This document shows, piece after piece, positions 26,725 to 35,676 of a stretch of DNA of 64,000 nt. Location: the NCBI RefSeq assembly GCF_002002925.1, contig NZ_CP019511.1, positions 4,091,515 through 4,155,514 on the forward strand, read 5' to 3'. The first letter of the stretch is position 1; the number at the start of each line of letters is the position of its first letter. Under the pieces are notes generated by a model, which was given only the letters and a program-made list of their open reading frames with translations, searched no databases and was not told the DNA's origin. Position numbers and translations under genes: made by a program. This stretch comes from Sphingomonas sp. LM7 (lineage in GTDB: Bacteria > Pseudomonadota > Alphaproteobacteria > Sphingomonadales > Sphingomonadaceae).

Positions 26725-28518
26725 ATGCCATTCGACGGTTCAGGGACCTATGCGCCGCCCGGCCCACCCGTGTTTCCGGCCGATCCGCTGCTGCCGATAC
26801 CCGCGCTCGACTACAACGCCACCATCCTGGATGTGGCGGGCGCTTTGAGCGATTGCCTGACGCGCGATGGTCAGGCCGGCATGCTCGCCGATCTCGATCT
26901 GGGCGGCTTCCGCGCCACCGGCCTCGGCGCGCCGACCGCCGCGGCCGATGCGGCCACCAGACACTATGTCGATGACGCGACTGCGCCACTGGCCGTCCTC
27001 GGCATCATCCCGCCCGGCCTGCCGACCGATCCGGCGGTAGACGCTGCGCCGGCGATCAACGCCGCACTCGCCGACTCCGATTACGGTGTCGTCCTGCTGC
27101 CGCCCGGCACCTACGGTCTGCTGTCCTCGATCGTCCTGCAGAGCGGCAAGACGCTGCGCGGCGCGGGCTGGAACCTGACATCGCTCGTCGCGCTCGACGG
27201 TTTCGACAGCGGCATTGCGACCAATAGCCTCGTCTATGGCGCCTCAGCGACGACCGCCGTCGTCGTCTCAGATCTCGCGGTCGATGGCGGGAAAGTCAGG
27301 GGCGGGGGCACCATCCGGCTCACCGGCCTGCAGTTGCGCGGCACCAGTTTCCTTGTCGAGCGGACAATCTCGCGCAACTGCACCGGCTACGGGCATTTTG
27401 CCCAAGGGGATCCGGGCGGGTTCTTCTACGCTTCCGGCACGTTCCGCGACTGCTGGAGCTACAATTGCCAGATTGCCTTCGAACAGACCGCGTCGGACGG
27501 CGTCCTGCTGGTGAACTGCCATGCGCGTGACGGCGATGGCGACCTGATCGGCACCTATTTCCATCCGCTCACTCGGTCACGCAACATCACATATCTGTCA
27601 TGTACGGCGTACGGAAACGCCTTTGCCGGAGTCGAGTTGATCGCCGATGCCAGTGGCCCGATGGACAATATCCGGATCATCGGCTGCACTATCCAGATGC
27701 TCGGAAACGTGCCCGCGCTCGTTCAGAGCGGCGTCGCGCGAACTACCAACCTGCAGTTGCTGGCGAGCCGCTTCGTCTCGGCGGGGGGTGCCGCCAGCAC
27801 GGACATGACATTGGTCGAGGGGAGCGCAGTCCAGTGCGTGTTCGACGGCGGCTTGGTCGGCTCGAACTGGTCGGGCGCGACGATGAACTTCACCAATTGC
27901 AAGTCGATCGGACGTGCGCAGGGGGTTGGCGTCGCCGCCTATGGTATCGTCGCCACCGGCAACAGCGACCTGCGCTGGTCCGGCGGGAGTCTGGAGGCTC
28001 ATGGCGACGCACAACGCTTCTGGACGAGTGTCTCTGCCGGCAGCGTCCTGATCAAGACGCCGGACACCCGGCAGGTTCCAGACGGGCCGAATGCAACGTT
28101 CTCCGCCGCCAATCTGGTGGTCACCGCCAACCGTACCGGCGCCGATCTCTCGGCCGGCTTGCCCTTCGCCTGGGATGCGGCTGATTACGACACCGACGGC
28201 TATTTCGACCCGACCAAACCCACAAGGCTGACTGTCCGGAACGGCGTCGGCAAAGTAATGATCAACGCCAACACCTTCGTTCAGGACATGGTGACGACTG
28301 CGTCGGTGCAGATGAGCATCGTCAAGAACGGCAACAAGGTATTGTCGTCCAACGTATCGAACGGCACCCTGTCGCAAGGGCTGTGCTATACGGCCGGGCC
28401 GATCTCGGCAGTGCCGGGGGATTATTTCGAGGTCTGGCTGGGAGTGTCCGGCGATCCGTCGGTCATCATCCAGGCGGCCCGGTGCAATTTCAGCATGCAC
28501 GCGGTGGCATTCACCTGA
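26725..28518 (+). CDS. Phage-tailspike-like beta-helix protein
   Basis: A 597-residue protein built like a phage tail spike or fibre. The N-terminus (about 1-95) has the tail-adaptor style MPFDGSGTYAPPGPP and TGLGAPTAAADAATRHYVD; the middle (about 110-470) is a right-handed beta-helix of pectate-lyase type (DSDYGVVLLPPGTYGL, SGKTLRGAGWN); the last 130 residues resemble a C1q/TNF-like jelly roll (YDTDGYFDPTKPTRLTV, NGNKVLSSNV). No signal peptide is seen. Start ATG with AAAAGGGGGAG upstream. It follows the GT4 gene by 134 bases. Possible roles: depolymerase, phage-derived surface structure, or EPS modification. No other phage genes are near. Confidence 0.8.
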   Translation: MPFDGSGTYAPPGPPVFPADPLLPIPALDYNATILDVAGALSDCLTRDGQAGMLADLDLGGFRATGLGAPTAAADAATRHYVDDATAPLAVLGIIPPGLPTDPAVDAAPAINAALADSDYGVVLLPPGTYGLLSSIVLQSGKTLRGAGWNLTSLVALDGFDSGIATNSLVYGASATTAVVVSDLAVDGGKVRGGGTIRLTGLQLRGTSFLVERTISRNCTGYGHFAQGDPGGFFYASGTFRDCWSYNCQIAFEQTASDGVLLVNCHARDGDGDLIGTYFHPLTRSRNITYLSCTAYGNAFAGVELIADASGPMDNIRIIGCTIQMLGNVPALVQSGVARTTNLQLLASRFVSAGGAASTDMTLVEGSAVQCVFDGGLVGSNWSGATMNFTNCKSIGRAQGVGVAAYGIVATGNSDLRWSGGSLEAHGDAQRFWTSVSAGSVLIKTPDTRQVPDGPNATFSAANLVVTANRTGADLSAGLPFAWDAADYDTDGYFDPTKPTRLTVRNGVGKVMINANTFVQDMVTTASVQMSIVKNGNKVLSSNVSNGTLSQGLCYTAGPISAVPGDYFEVWLGVSGDPSVIIQAARCNFSMHAVAFT

Positions 28519-29824
28519 TCCGGCTGCGTGGGCCCATCAGCTTGGCATATTCGTCGCGCTCGTGCTGGTTGAGCGCCTCGGGATCCAGGATCTCAAGTGC
28601 GCGGGCCCGGGCCGCCTTGCCCATCGCCTCCGCATAGTGCCGGTCACGGATCAGGCGCTCGGCGCCATCGGCGAGCCTGGTGCAATCGCGGAAGGGCACC
28701 AGCTCACCGGTCTCGCCCGTCTGGATGAGATCGGCCTGCCAATCCAGATCATAAGCGACGATCGGTGCCGCACCCAGTGCGGATTCGGATAGCGCACGGC
28801 CGGTGAGGGGCGAAATGACCGCCGCCGCGTGCGGATTGAGCTGGGACAAGGCATGCTGGTTCTGGTTTCCGGCGAAGACGACGCGATCGCCGACGCCTTC
28901 CGCAACCGCCAGTTCGGCAAGCTCGTCGCGCATCGGCCCATCGCCGGCCATCACCAGCTTGAGGTCGTGTCCGCGCCGCACCAGCTCGGCGAGAACCCGA
29001 ACTGCATCGTCGGGGAATTTCACTGCCTGGAGCCGGCCGACGCACAGCAGATACGCGCCCAGCGTCACGCCCAGCGCGGCGAAGAGCGCCGCATCGCAGC
29101 CGCGCGCCTCTGGCGGCTGGAGATGCGCTTCGGCCAGCAAATTGCCATAGCGGAAGATCGTCACGCGATCGGGCCGCGCGCCGTTAGCGATCGAGAAGTC
29201 GACATTGTCCTGGTTCGGCGCGGCAACCAAGTCCGCGCGCGGGAAAACGAAATGCTCGACCTTCTTCTCGCGCGCCGCCGTGCCGAACAGTTTGGGATAG
29301 AGCGGCTGGCCGGTGCTTTCACGGACCTTGTCGTTGTTGCCGTTGACGCGGATCAGCATGGGGATGCCGCTCAGCCGCGCGAGAGCGAGGCCGAACAGTC
29401 CGAGATAGAGCGGATCGCCGACCCGGATGACGCGGATCTTCTCGCGCCGGATCAGGCGAAGCAGCGTGAAGAACAGCCCGAGCTGGCTCAGTACGAAATT
29501 TATCGGGAAGAAGCGGGCCAACGCAGCGAGCCGCCCGACTTTGCCCTCGATGAAGGTGTGCCGCGGCGCAAGCTCGTGCCACACCGGCTTGCCGAACTTC
29601 GGCGTCCATTTTTCCGAAGTGAGCAGCGTCGCGAAGGGATGAACGCTCCAGACATGGCGGAAGAACCCGTCCAGATCGCGGCATGTTACCGAATCCTTGA
29701 GACCGCGCTCGCGGATCATCTCCAGCGTATAGGATGCGTCGAGCACGAGCATCGCAGGCCGTGGACCAGCGCTGTCATATCCCGCCGATACCCCAGCTTG
29801 CGGTTGTTCTTGCGAGCCTTCCAT
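28511..29824 (-). CDS. GT4-family glycosyltransferase
   Basis: Cytoplasmic-face glycosyltransferase of 437 residues. MLVLDASYTLEMIRERGL near the N-terminus, then RIIRVGDPLYLGLFG-like hydrophobic stretches and a GT4 donor domain with AYLLCVGRLQAVKFPDD, HDLKLVMAGDGPMRDEL, GDRVVFAGNQNQHAL and ISPLTGRALSESALGAAPIV. The start could be ATG at 29824 or the later M at MLVLDASYTL. Its stop overlaps the tailspike-like gene by eight bases on the opposite strand. About 150 bases to the divergent epimerase gene contain both promoters. Donor sugar unknown. Confidence 0.86.
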   Translation of the reverse strand: MEGSQEQPQAGVSAGYDSAGPRPAMLVLDASYTLEMIRERGLKDSVTCRDLDGFFRHVWSVHPFATLLTSEKWTPKFGKPVWHELAPRHTFIEGKVGRLAALARFFPINFVLSQLGLFFTLLRLIRREKIRVIRVGDPLYLGLFGLALARLSGIPMLIRVNGNNDKVRESTGQPLYPKLFGTAAREKKVEHFVFPRADLVAAPNQDNVDFSIANGARPDRVTIFRYGNLLAEAHLQPPEARGCDAALFAALGVTLGAYLLCVGRLQAVKFPDDAVRVLAELVRRGHDLKLVMAGDGPMRDELAELAVAEGVGDRVVFAGNQNQHALSQLNPHAAAVISPLTGRALSESALGAAPIVAYDLDWQADLIQTGETGELVPFRDCTRLADGAERLIRDRHYAEAMGKAARARALEILDPEALNQHERDEYAKLMGPRSRIR

Positions 29825-29974
29825 GCGCTGCCACCCCGTTTTGCAGTGCCGCCCCTTAGGGTTGCGCCAGAGGCAGGGCAACGATCCTTATTGCATTGAC
29901 CGTTCGCCACGCGTGCCGCTACAGCCGCCTCACTTGGGCCCGCCGGGCCCGTATCCAGACAATTTTGGGGGATC

Positions 29975-30991
29975 GTGGTGGTGGAAAGCGTCGTGTCGCA
30001 GCTGGCAGGCCGCAAGGTCATCGTCACGGGCGGGGCCGGGTTCATCGGGTCGCATCTGTGCGAAGCGCTGCTCGACGTCGGTGCCGAAGTGATCTGCCTC
30101 GACGATCTTTCCGCGGGCAAGCGCGGCAATGTTGCGCATCTCGAAGGCAAGTCGAACCGCCCCAACTTCCGCTTCGTAGAGCTCGACATTTGCGACGACG
30201 GTCCGGCGATGGATGCGGCGTTCGAGGGTGTCGATACGGTCTTCCACAATGCGGCGTCGAAGAAGAATATCTGCCTGATCAACCCGCACCGCGATCTGGA
30301 GGTCAATGCGGGCGGCGCGCTCAACCTGCTCAAGATGTCGATGAAGCATGGTGTCCGTAAGTTCGTCCAGGCATCGACCGGATCGGTCTATGGCGAGCCG
30401 CAGATTTTCCCGACGACCGAGGCGCATCCGTTCGAGCCGGTGTCCTATTACGGCGTCTCCAAGCTCGCCGGTGAGCGTTACGTCGACGTCTTCCATAAGC
30501 TCTACGGGCTCGACACGACGATCCTGCGCTATTTCCACGTCTATGGCCCGCGCCAGGAATCGAACGAGTTCGGCGGGGTGGTCTCGATCTTCCTGCGCCG
30601 CATCACGCAGGGTGAGAACCCGATCGTGTTCGGTCATGGCGAGCAGGTTCGGTCGTTCACCTGGGTGAAGGATCTCGTTGAAGCCAATCTGCGCGCCGCG
30701 ACCGATCCGCAGGCGACGGGCCGGGCCTATAACGCCGCTTCGGGTATCCGCGTGACGATCAACGAACTCGCCAAGGGCATGCTCGAGATCCTCGATCCGG
30801 CCGGCAAGCTTGAAGTCGAACATGGCGAGCCGCTGATCGGCGACATCATGGAGTTCGATGTTTCGAACGCTGCGATCCGCGAAGACCTGGGCATCGAGTT
30901 CGAAGCCGATTTCTGGGGCACGCTCAAGACTGCGCTCGCCGATGTCGATGCCTTCCTCGGCAAGGCGGAGCCGACGGGTGTTGCCGCCTAA
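29975..30991 (+). CDS. UDP-HexNAc 4-epimerase (WbpP/TviC-like)
   Basis: NAD-dependent short-chain epimerase of 338 residues. [27 protein letters not shown] and the catalytic YYGVSKLAGERY are clear, with YFHVYGPRQ and EVEHGEPLIGDI. It belongs to the extended GalE/WbpP group; the pairing with the TviB-like gene suggests UDP-GlcNAc(A) to UDP-GalNAc(A). The start is GTG (MVVESVVS) with GGGGGA before it. Exact substrate (UDP-Glc, UDP-GlcNAc or UDP-GlcNAcA) is inferred only. It is followed by wzx, 45 bases later. Confidence 0.85.
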   Translation: MVVESVVSQLAGRKVIVTGGAGFIGSHLCEALLDVGAEVICLDDLSAGKRGNVAHLEGKSNRPNFRFVELDICDDGPAMDAAFEGVDTVFHNAASKKNICLINPHRDLEVNAGGALNLLKMSMKHGVRKFVQASTGSVYGEPQIFPTTEAHPFEPVSYYGVSKLAGERYVDVFHKLYGLDTTILRYFHVYGPRQESNEFGGVVSIFLRRITQGENPIVFGHGEQVRSFTWVKDLVEANLRAATDPQATGRAYNAASGIRVTINELAKGMLEILDPAGKLEVEHGEPLIGDIMEFDVSNAAIREDLGIEFEADFWGTLKTALADVDAFLGKAEPTGVAA

Positions 30992-31036
30992 CCAGCCGCT
31001 CGGCGGCCACCGTCAGCAACAGCGCAAGGCGCGCTG

Positions 31037-32290
31037 ATGGACCGGCGCCAGTATCTACGCCACTTCATGGTGCTGTTCTCCGGAACGGCCGCGGCGCAGC
31101 TCGTCAACCTCGCGAGCTATCCCTTTCTGGCGCGGCTCTACACGCCCGCGGATTTCGGTGTCTTCGCGATGTTCGTCGCGGTCTCGGCGATTCCGGGCGC
31201 GATCGCATGCGGCCGCTTCGACCTGGCGGTGCCGACTGCGCCGAGAGCCGGGCGGTTCGCTATCCTATGGCTATGCATCGCCATCGCCGCAGCAATGGGC
31301 GCGCTGTCAGCAGTCGGCTCCGCGCTCTACTGGGTCGTGACCGGTGCCCAAGTCCAGCCGGTGATCCCGGCACTGCTCGGCTTGTGCGTGTTCCTCACCG
31401 GCTTCTGCGCCGCCGCTGCGCTCTATCTCATGCGGCACGACGGCTATCGGAGCAATTCGGCGTCGATGCTCCTGCGTACCGGCAGCACCGTCGCCATCCA
31501 GATCGGTCTGGCACTGGTCTGGCGGCATCCCCTGTCGCTCATCATCGGATTCACCTTGGGCTTCGCGGCGCAGGCGCTGCTGCTCGCATGGGCGATCTGG
31601 CGGCATGTGCCCCCCAAGCGGCCGCGCGTGGCGCAGATGCGCGCGATGTTCCGCCGCTATCAGCGCCAGGTCGCGATCGACATTCCCAGCACCTTCATCG
31701 CGGCAGTGTCGCTCAACCTGCTCACCTTCCTGCTGCTCGGGCTGTTCGGCGCGAACGTGGTCGGCCTTTATTCGCTGGGCAACCGCATCGCGATTCTGCC
31801 GCTCCAGTTGTTCAATGACGCGCTGAGCCAGGTTTTCTTCCAGAAAGCTGCGCGGGCGCAGGAGGAGCGCGGGCATTTCTGGCCCGAGATGAAGTTCAAT
31901 CTGCTGACCTCCGGGCTGCTTTCGATCGGCGTGGTGGTCGGCGTCTGGCTGCTCGCCCGCCCATTCATCTCGATCTATCTCGGAAAGTCGTGGGAGCCAG
32001 CGGCGGACATCCTCGTCATCCTTGCGCCGATGCTGGCGGCGCGCAGCCTGTGCCTGTCGATCGCAACTTCGGTCTTCGTGCTGCGCAAGGCGCATTGGCT
32101 GCTGATCCACAATGTCGCCAATTGCGCGGCGCTGGGCGCTGCATTCGTCATCGCGCGGCTCGCCGATCTGGATCTATACCCCTTCCTGACGCTGACCGCG
32201 GGGCTATTGTTCGTTGAATATGTCGGCTTCACGCTGTGGCTCGTCTGGGCGGCGCGCCGCGGCGCGCATCCCAAAGTCGTCGCGCTATAG
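31037..32290 (+). CDS. wzx: Wzx-type oligosaccharide flippase
   Basis: Polytopic membrane protein of 417 residues that flips the lipid-linked repeat unit across the inner membrane. The start MDRRQYLRHFMVLFSGTAAA and the many hydrophobic segments (about 11-12), with the motif FLARLYTPADFGVFAMFVAV, fit the MATE/polysaccharide-transporter superfamily. It follows the epimerase and is convergent with wbpG. Wzx flippases pair with a Wzy polymerase, here at 37353. Confidence 0.88.
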   Translation: MDRRQYLRHFMVLFSGTAAAQLVNLASYPFLARLYTPADFGVFAMFVAVSAIPGAIACGRFDLAVPTAPRAGRFAILWLCIAIAAAMGALSAVGSALYWVVTGAQVQPVIPALLGLCVFLTGFCAAAALYLMRHDGYRSNSASMLLRTGSTVAIQIGLALVWRHPLSLIIGFTLGFAAQALLLAWAIWRHVPPKRPRVAQMRAMFRRYQRQVAIDIPSTFIAAVSLNLLTFLLLGLFGANVVGLYSLGNRIAILPLQLFNDALSQVFFQKAARAQEERGHFWPEMKFNLLTSGLLSIGVVVGVWLLARPFISIYLGKSWEPAADILVILAPMLAARSLCLSIATSVFVLRKAHWLLIHNVANCAALGAAFVIARLADLDLYPFLTLTAGLLFVEYVGFTLWLVWAARRGAHPKVVAL

Positions 32291-32328
32291 CTCGTTAGGC
32301 CGCCGGCGCTCCCGGCTGACCGGCCCGA

Positions 32329-33471
32329 TCATTTCCAGACCAGACGGCCGACCTTGAGGTTCATGCGGCGATACAGCGCCAGCAGCTTCTGGAAGAACGC
32401 CGCCTCTGACGGATAGTCGGTATGGGGTCTTTCCGGGCGCGCGATATAGTCCGCGAACTTCTCCTCGGACCAGCCCATCTTCTTGATGAAGTAGAGGCGA
32501 TCCGCCTCCATATCCTTCTCGCTTGGATAGGCGATGCCGGCAGCGCGCTCGAGCGCCTCGTCGCGCGTCATTTCGCCGGTCATGATCAGGCTGGAGAGGT
32601 GCGGTTTCCGCTTGTCGACGCCGAACTTATAGGGCTGCAGATAGCCCTGGTAGAAGCGCGTGAACACCGACTCATAGTGTTTATGGGCATAGGGCTTGTA
32701 GCCAAAGTCGCGCTGCAGAACCTCCAGCGCATCGCTCTTGCGGTAATCGAGATAGTCGAGGAACGAGACCCATTTGATCCGATTCACGCCGATGTAGCGG
32801 ACCATGTCCAGCGTGCTTAGCGACGGGAACGACTTCAGCCGGGGCCCGCCGAATCGCTTGGAGATGCCGATGATGTTGCGCTTGTCCGCCTTGTGCCAAT
32901 TCCACGTCGAGGGGATGTCGACACCCTCGGTGGCGATGTTGGTGCCGGCGAGGATATATTTCAGGCCGTGCCTAGCCGCCTGCTGATAGTTCACCGCGAG
33001 CATCGCATTGTCGTAGAGCACTTCGACATCGATCACGTCGGAGGCGAAGAAAGCCTCCATCAGCCCGCGGATCTCGGGCCAGTCGATGACATGGGTGTAG
33101 AGATCGACGTTGAGGCCGCGCACGAGATTGGCGATGTTGTTCTGCGCCAGCTCCGAATTCCATCCGCTGTCCATGTGGACTGCCAGCGGTCGCAGCCCGA
33201 GACGCACTGCCTGAACCAGCGACCAGCTCGAATCGACGCCGCCCGAAAGCCCGACGATGCAGTCGTATTTCTTGCCCTTGCCCGCTTCCTTGACCATTGC
33301 GACGAGGCCGTTGAGCCGCCGCAGCCGCTCATTCTCGTCGAAGGGAAGGTGCTTTTCCTTCTTGCGCAGGAAATCCGAGCAATAGTTGCAGATGCCCTGC
33401 TCATCGAAAACGATGTCCGGCGCGGTGGTGTCCATGATGCACCGCGAGCAGGTCTGGACGTTGGGTATCAC
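32329..33471 (-). CDS. wbpG: N-acetyl sugar amidotransferase WbpG
   Basis: ATP-dependent amidotransferase of 380 residues that turns an acetamido group into an acetamidino group on a sugar. Cys-rich N-terminus TCSRCIMDTTAPDI and GICNYCSDF (zinc-type), then the PP-loop GLSGGVDSSW and ILAGTNIATEGV. It matches WbpG of Pseudomonas aeruginosa O5 and related families. Ammonia is supplied by HisH2 through HisF2, whose genes lie upstream in the operon with four bases of overlap (ATGA) to hisF. This trio is strong evidence for an acetamidino sugar in the polymer. Confidence 0.92.
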   Translation of the reverse strand: MIPNVQTCSRCIMDTTAPDIVFDEQGICNYCSDFLRKKEKHLPFDENERLRRLNGLVAMVKEAGKGKKYDCIVGLSGGVDSSWSLVQAVRLGLRPLAVHMDSGWNSELAQNNIANLVRGLNVDLYTHVIDWPEIRGLMEAFFASDVIDVEVLYDNAMLAVNYQQAARHGLKYILAGTNIATEGVDIPSTWNWHKADKRNIIGISKRFGGPRLKSFPSLSTLDMVRYIGVNRIKWVSFLDYLDYRKSDALEVLQRDFGYKPYAHKHYESVFTRFYQGYLQPYKFGVDKRKPHLSSLIMTGEMTRDEALERAAGIAYPSEKDMEADRLYFIKKMGWSEEKFADYIARPERPHTDYPSEAAFFQKLLALYRRMNLKVGRLVWK

Positions 33472-34241
33472 TCGGCATCACTCCAAAGCGCGCGTAGTTG
33501 GTCATATTGGGGATAGGTGATGAGCACGGCGCGGTGCGGGCCCTGAAATACGAAATATGCGCCCGCGGCAACCGCACTGGCGCCGGCGTCGGTGGCAGCC
33601 TTGATATCGGCCAGTGACGAAATGCCGCCGACCGCCACCAGCGGCACGTCCGCGATCTGGCTCGCCTCGCGGATCAGCTCCAGGTCGGGCCCGGCAAGCG
33701 TCCCGTCGCGATCCACGGCATTGAGCAGGATCTCGCCAGCACCATTGGCGACGGCGTCGCGCACGGCCTGGCGCCAGTCGCTCTGACCCGGCTTTACCCC
33801 GGTGGCGCTGAACGCCTGCAGCTTGCCCAGCCAGCCGCGCTTTACGTCGATCGAGACCACCACCGCCTGTTCCCCGGCATGATCGGCGATTTCGCGCACG
33901 ATTCCCGGGTTGCGCGCGACGGCGCTCTGCAGCGAGACCTTCTCGACGCCGAGGCTGAACAGCTTCAGCGCCTCCTCGGCGGTGCGGATGCCGCCGCCAT
34001 AGCAGAGCGGCATGAAGCATTCGCTCGCAAGCTGTTCGATGAGATCGAAATCGGGCCCGCGGTTCTCCCGCGTAGCGTCGATGTCGAGTATCATCAGCTC
34101 GTCGACTTCCTTCTCGTTGAAGATTTTCACGGCGTTGATCGGGTCGCCGACATATTTCGGCTTGCCGAACTTCATCGTCTTTACGAGGCCGCCCCGGCTT
34201 TCGCTGAGCAGCAAGCAGGGAATGACGCGATGAGTCAGCAT
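33468..34241 (-). CDS. hisF2: HisF-like ammonia-channel subunit of sugar amidotransferase
   Basis: A 257-residue (beta/alpha)8 protein of the HisF family, but not the histidine enzyme. Histidine-pathway HisF has a catalytic Asp in the motif IPCLDV; here the same place reads VIPCLLLSESRGGLVK, so the cyclase residue is missing. GVEKVSLQSAV and DVKRGWLGK and VAVGGISSLADIKAA are conserved. The gene overlaps wbpG (ATGA) and hisH2 by seven bases. Its likely role is to channel ammonia from HisH2 to WbpG, as in Pseudomonas hisH2-hisF2. Confidence 0.92.
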   Translation of the reverse strand: MLTHRVIPCLLLSESRGGLVKTMKFGKPKYVGDPINAVKIFNEKEVDELMILDIDATRENRGPDFDLIEQLASECFMPLCYGGGIRTAEEALKLFSLGVEKVSLQSAVARNPGIVREIADHAGEQAVVVSIDVKRGWLGKLQAFSATGVKPGQSDWRQAVRDAVANGAGEILLNAVDRDGTLAGPDLELIREASQIADVPLVAVGGISSLADIKAATDAGASAVAAGAYFVFQGPHRAVLITYPQYDQLRALWSDAE

Positions 34242-34852
34242 GGCATCGCCAGGAAACGCCGCATCAGCGCCAGCCCGAAACGATGGCTCTTCTCGGGGTG
34301 GAACTGGACCCCGTAGATGTTGTCGCGGTGGACGGCGGTAGTGAAGGTCGTGCCATAGTCGGCGGTGGCGAGCACGTTTTCGGCACTATCGCAGACGGCG
34401 CGGTATTTGTGGACGTGATAGAAACGCTGCTCGCCTTCGTCCGAGGAGATTAACGGGTTTGGCCTGGCGGCAGTCACCACCGACCAGCCCATGTGCGGGA
34501 TCTTCAGCTCGCGATGCCCGCCGGTGTCGATCTTGATTACATCGGCCTCGATCCAGCCCAGTCCCGGCGTCACGCCCTCTTCACTGCGGCGGCACAGGAG
34601 TTGCATGCCCAGGCAGATGCCGAGAATAGGGATCTTGCGCTCCAGCGCGAGCCGGTTGAGCGGCTCGATCCAGCCCTGGTTGAGCTTCGCCATCCCCGCG
34701 TCGAAGGCGCCGACGCCGGGGATAACCACGCGCTTGCAGTCGTGCAGCGCCGCGGGGTCGCTGACGATGTCCGCGCTGCCGTCGGCTGCCTGGAACATGC
34801 GCTGGACCGACTTGATGTTGCCGATCCCGCAATCGACAATAGTCACGTCCAT
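34235..34852 (-). CDS. hisH2: HisH-like glutaminase subunit of sugar amidotransferase
   Basis: Class I glutamine amidotransferase of 205 residues that releases ammonia from glutamine. Catalytic Cys in GICLGMQLLC; His and Glu in YGVQFHPEKSHRFG. It overlaps hisF2 by seven bases and is the first gene of the hisH2-hisF2-wbpG operon. ATG at 34852 is chosen since GGAG lies about nine bases upstream. Being in an EPS locus, not a his operon, and paired with a HisF lacking its catalytic Asp, it serves sugar amidination. Confidence 0.92.
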   Translation of the reverse strand: MDVTIVDCGIGNIKSVQRMFQAADGSADIVSDPAALHDCKRVVIPGVGAFDAGMAKLNQGWIEPLNRLALERKIPILGICLGMQLLCRRSEEGVTPGLGWIEADVIKIDTGGHRELKIPHMGWSVVTAARPNPLISSDEGEQRFYHVHKYRAVCDSAENVLATADYGTTFTTAVHRDNIYGVQFHPEKSHRFGLALMRRFLAMPC

Positions 34853-35026
34853 TGGAGAAGGCTCCAAAAGAGGGTCTTCCCGCCCGCGCGGGCGCTTGGC
34901 AAGCGATGCATGGCATGTCGCTTAGCTGGTCGCTGCCGAGCCGCCAACCCCCGGGTTGCGACTGGCCAGACGGGCTCGCGATCCTTACGGGTTGCCGGCG
35001 CCATCTGGAGCAGGAAAGGTTTGGAA

Positions 35027-35605
35027 GTGATCGACAGCCGGGCGAGCCTGAAAGCCTATATCTGCGCCGATTTCGCCAGCATGGGCGTGCGGCCCGGCGC
35101 GCGCACCTTGTTGCTCGATCCGGTGGCGCGCTTCACGCTGGCGATGCGGGTCTATGAGTATCTGCTCAACACCGGAAAGCCCGCGTTGGTCCGCATCCCG
35201 TTCCTGCTGCTGTTCCGGCGGATGTCGGTGCGGCTGGGGTTCAGCCTCGGCCCGAACATCTTCGGACCGGGGGTGGCGATCGTCCATTACGGTCTGCTGG
35301 TGATCGATCCGACCACGCGGATCGGCAAGAATTGCCGGATCCACATGGGTGCGCATATCGGCGGTGCGGCGCAGTTCGTGGAGCCGGGCGAAGAGCACAA
35401 ATACTCGCCGCGAATCGGCGACAACGTCTATATCGGCCCCGGCGCGAAGCTCTATGGTCCGATCCGGATCGGCGACAATTGCGTGATCGGCGCCAACGCC
35501 GTCGTCACCAGATCGTTCGAGGAGCCCGGGCTGACACTGGCGGGGGTGCCCGCCAAGGTGATCGCCCAAGGCGGGGCAGGGGAACGCGTGCTGAAGGGCG
35601 CCTAG
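35027..35605 (+). CDS. Serine-acetyltransferase-like hexapeptide acetyltransferase
   Basis: A 192-residue acyltransferase of the CysE-like left-handed beta-helix type. It starts VIDSRASLKAYICADFAS at the GTG of 35027, chosen because AGG precedes it and this fits the family length. C-terminal hexapeptides include GKNCRIHMGAHIGGA, PRIGDNVYIGPGAKLYGP and IGANAVVTRSFEEPG. EPS-locus members of this group O-acetylate sugars or serve sugar precursors, rather than making cysteine. Diverges from hisH2 with a 174-base gap. Substrate unknown. Confidence 0.82.
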   Translation: MIDSRASLKAYICADFASMGVRPGARTLLLDPVARFTLAMRVYEYLLNTGKPALVRIPFLLLFRRMSVRLGFSLGPNIFGPGVAIVHYGLLVIDPTTRIGKNCRIHMGAHIGGAAQFVEPGEEHKYSPRIGDNVYIGPGAKLYGPIRIGDNCVIGANAVVTRSFEEPGLTLAGVPAKVIAQGGAGERVLKGA

Positions 35606-35676
35606 CGCCAAGCTCGTCCGCCCTGGCGACGGGCGGGTCGGTCAAGCGCTGGCAGTAAGTGCTGGAAAGGGGAGGT

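Noticed and set aside
33468..34852. Histidine-biosynthesis genes hisF and hisH
   Set aside because: No other his genes, overlap with wbpG, and HisF lacks the catalytic Asp of the cyclase; they are the sugar amidotransferase partners.
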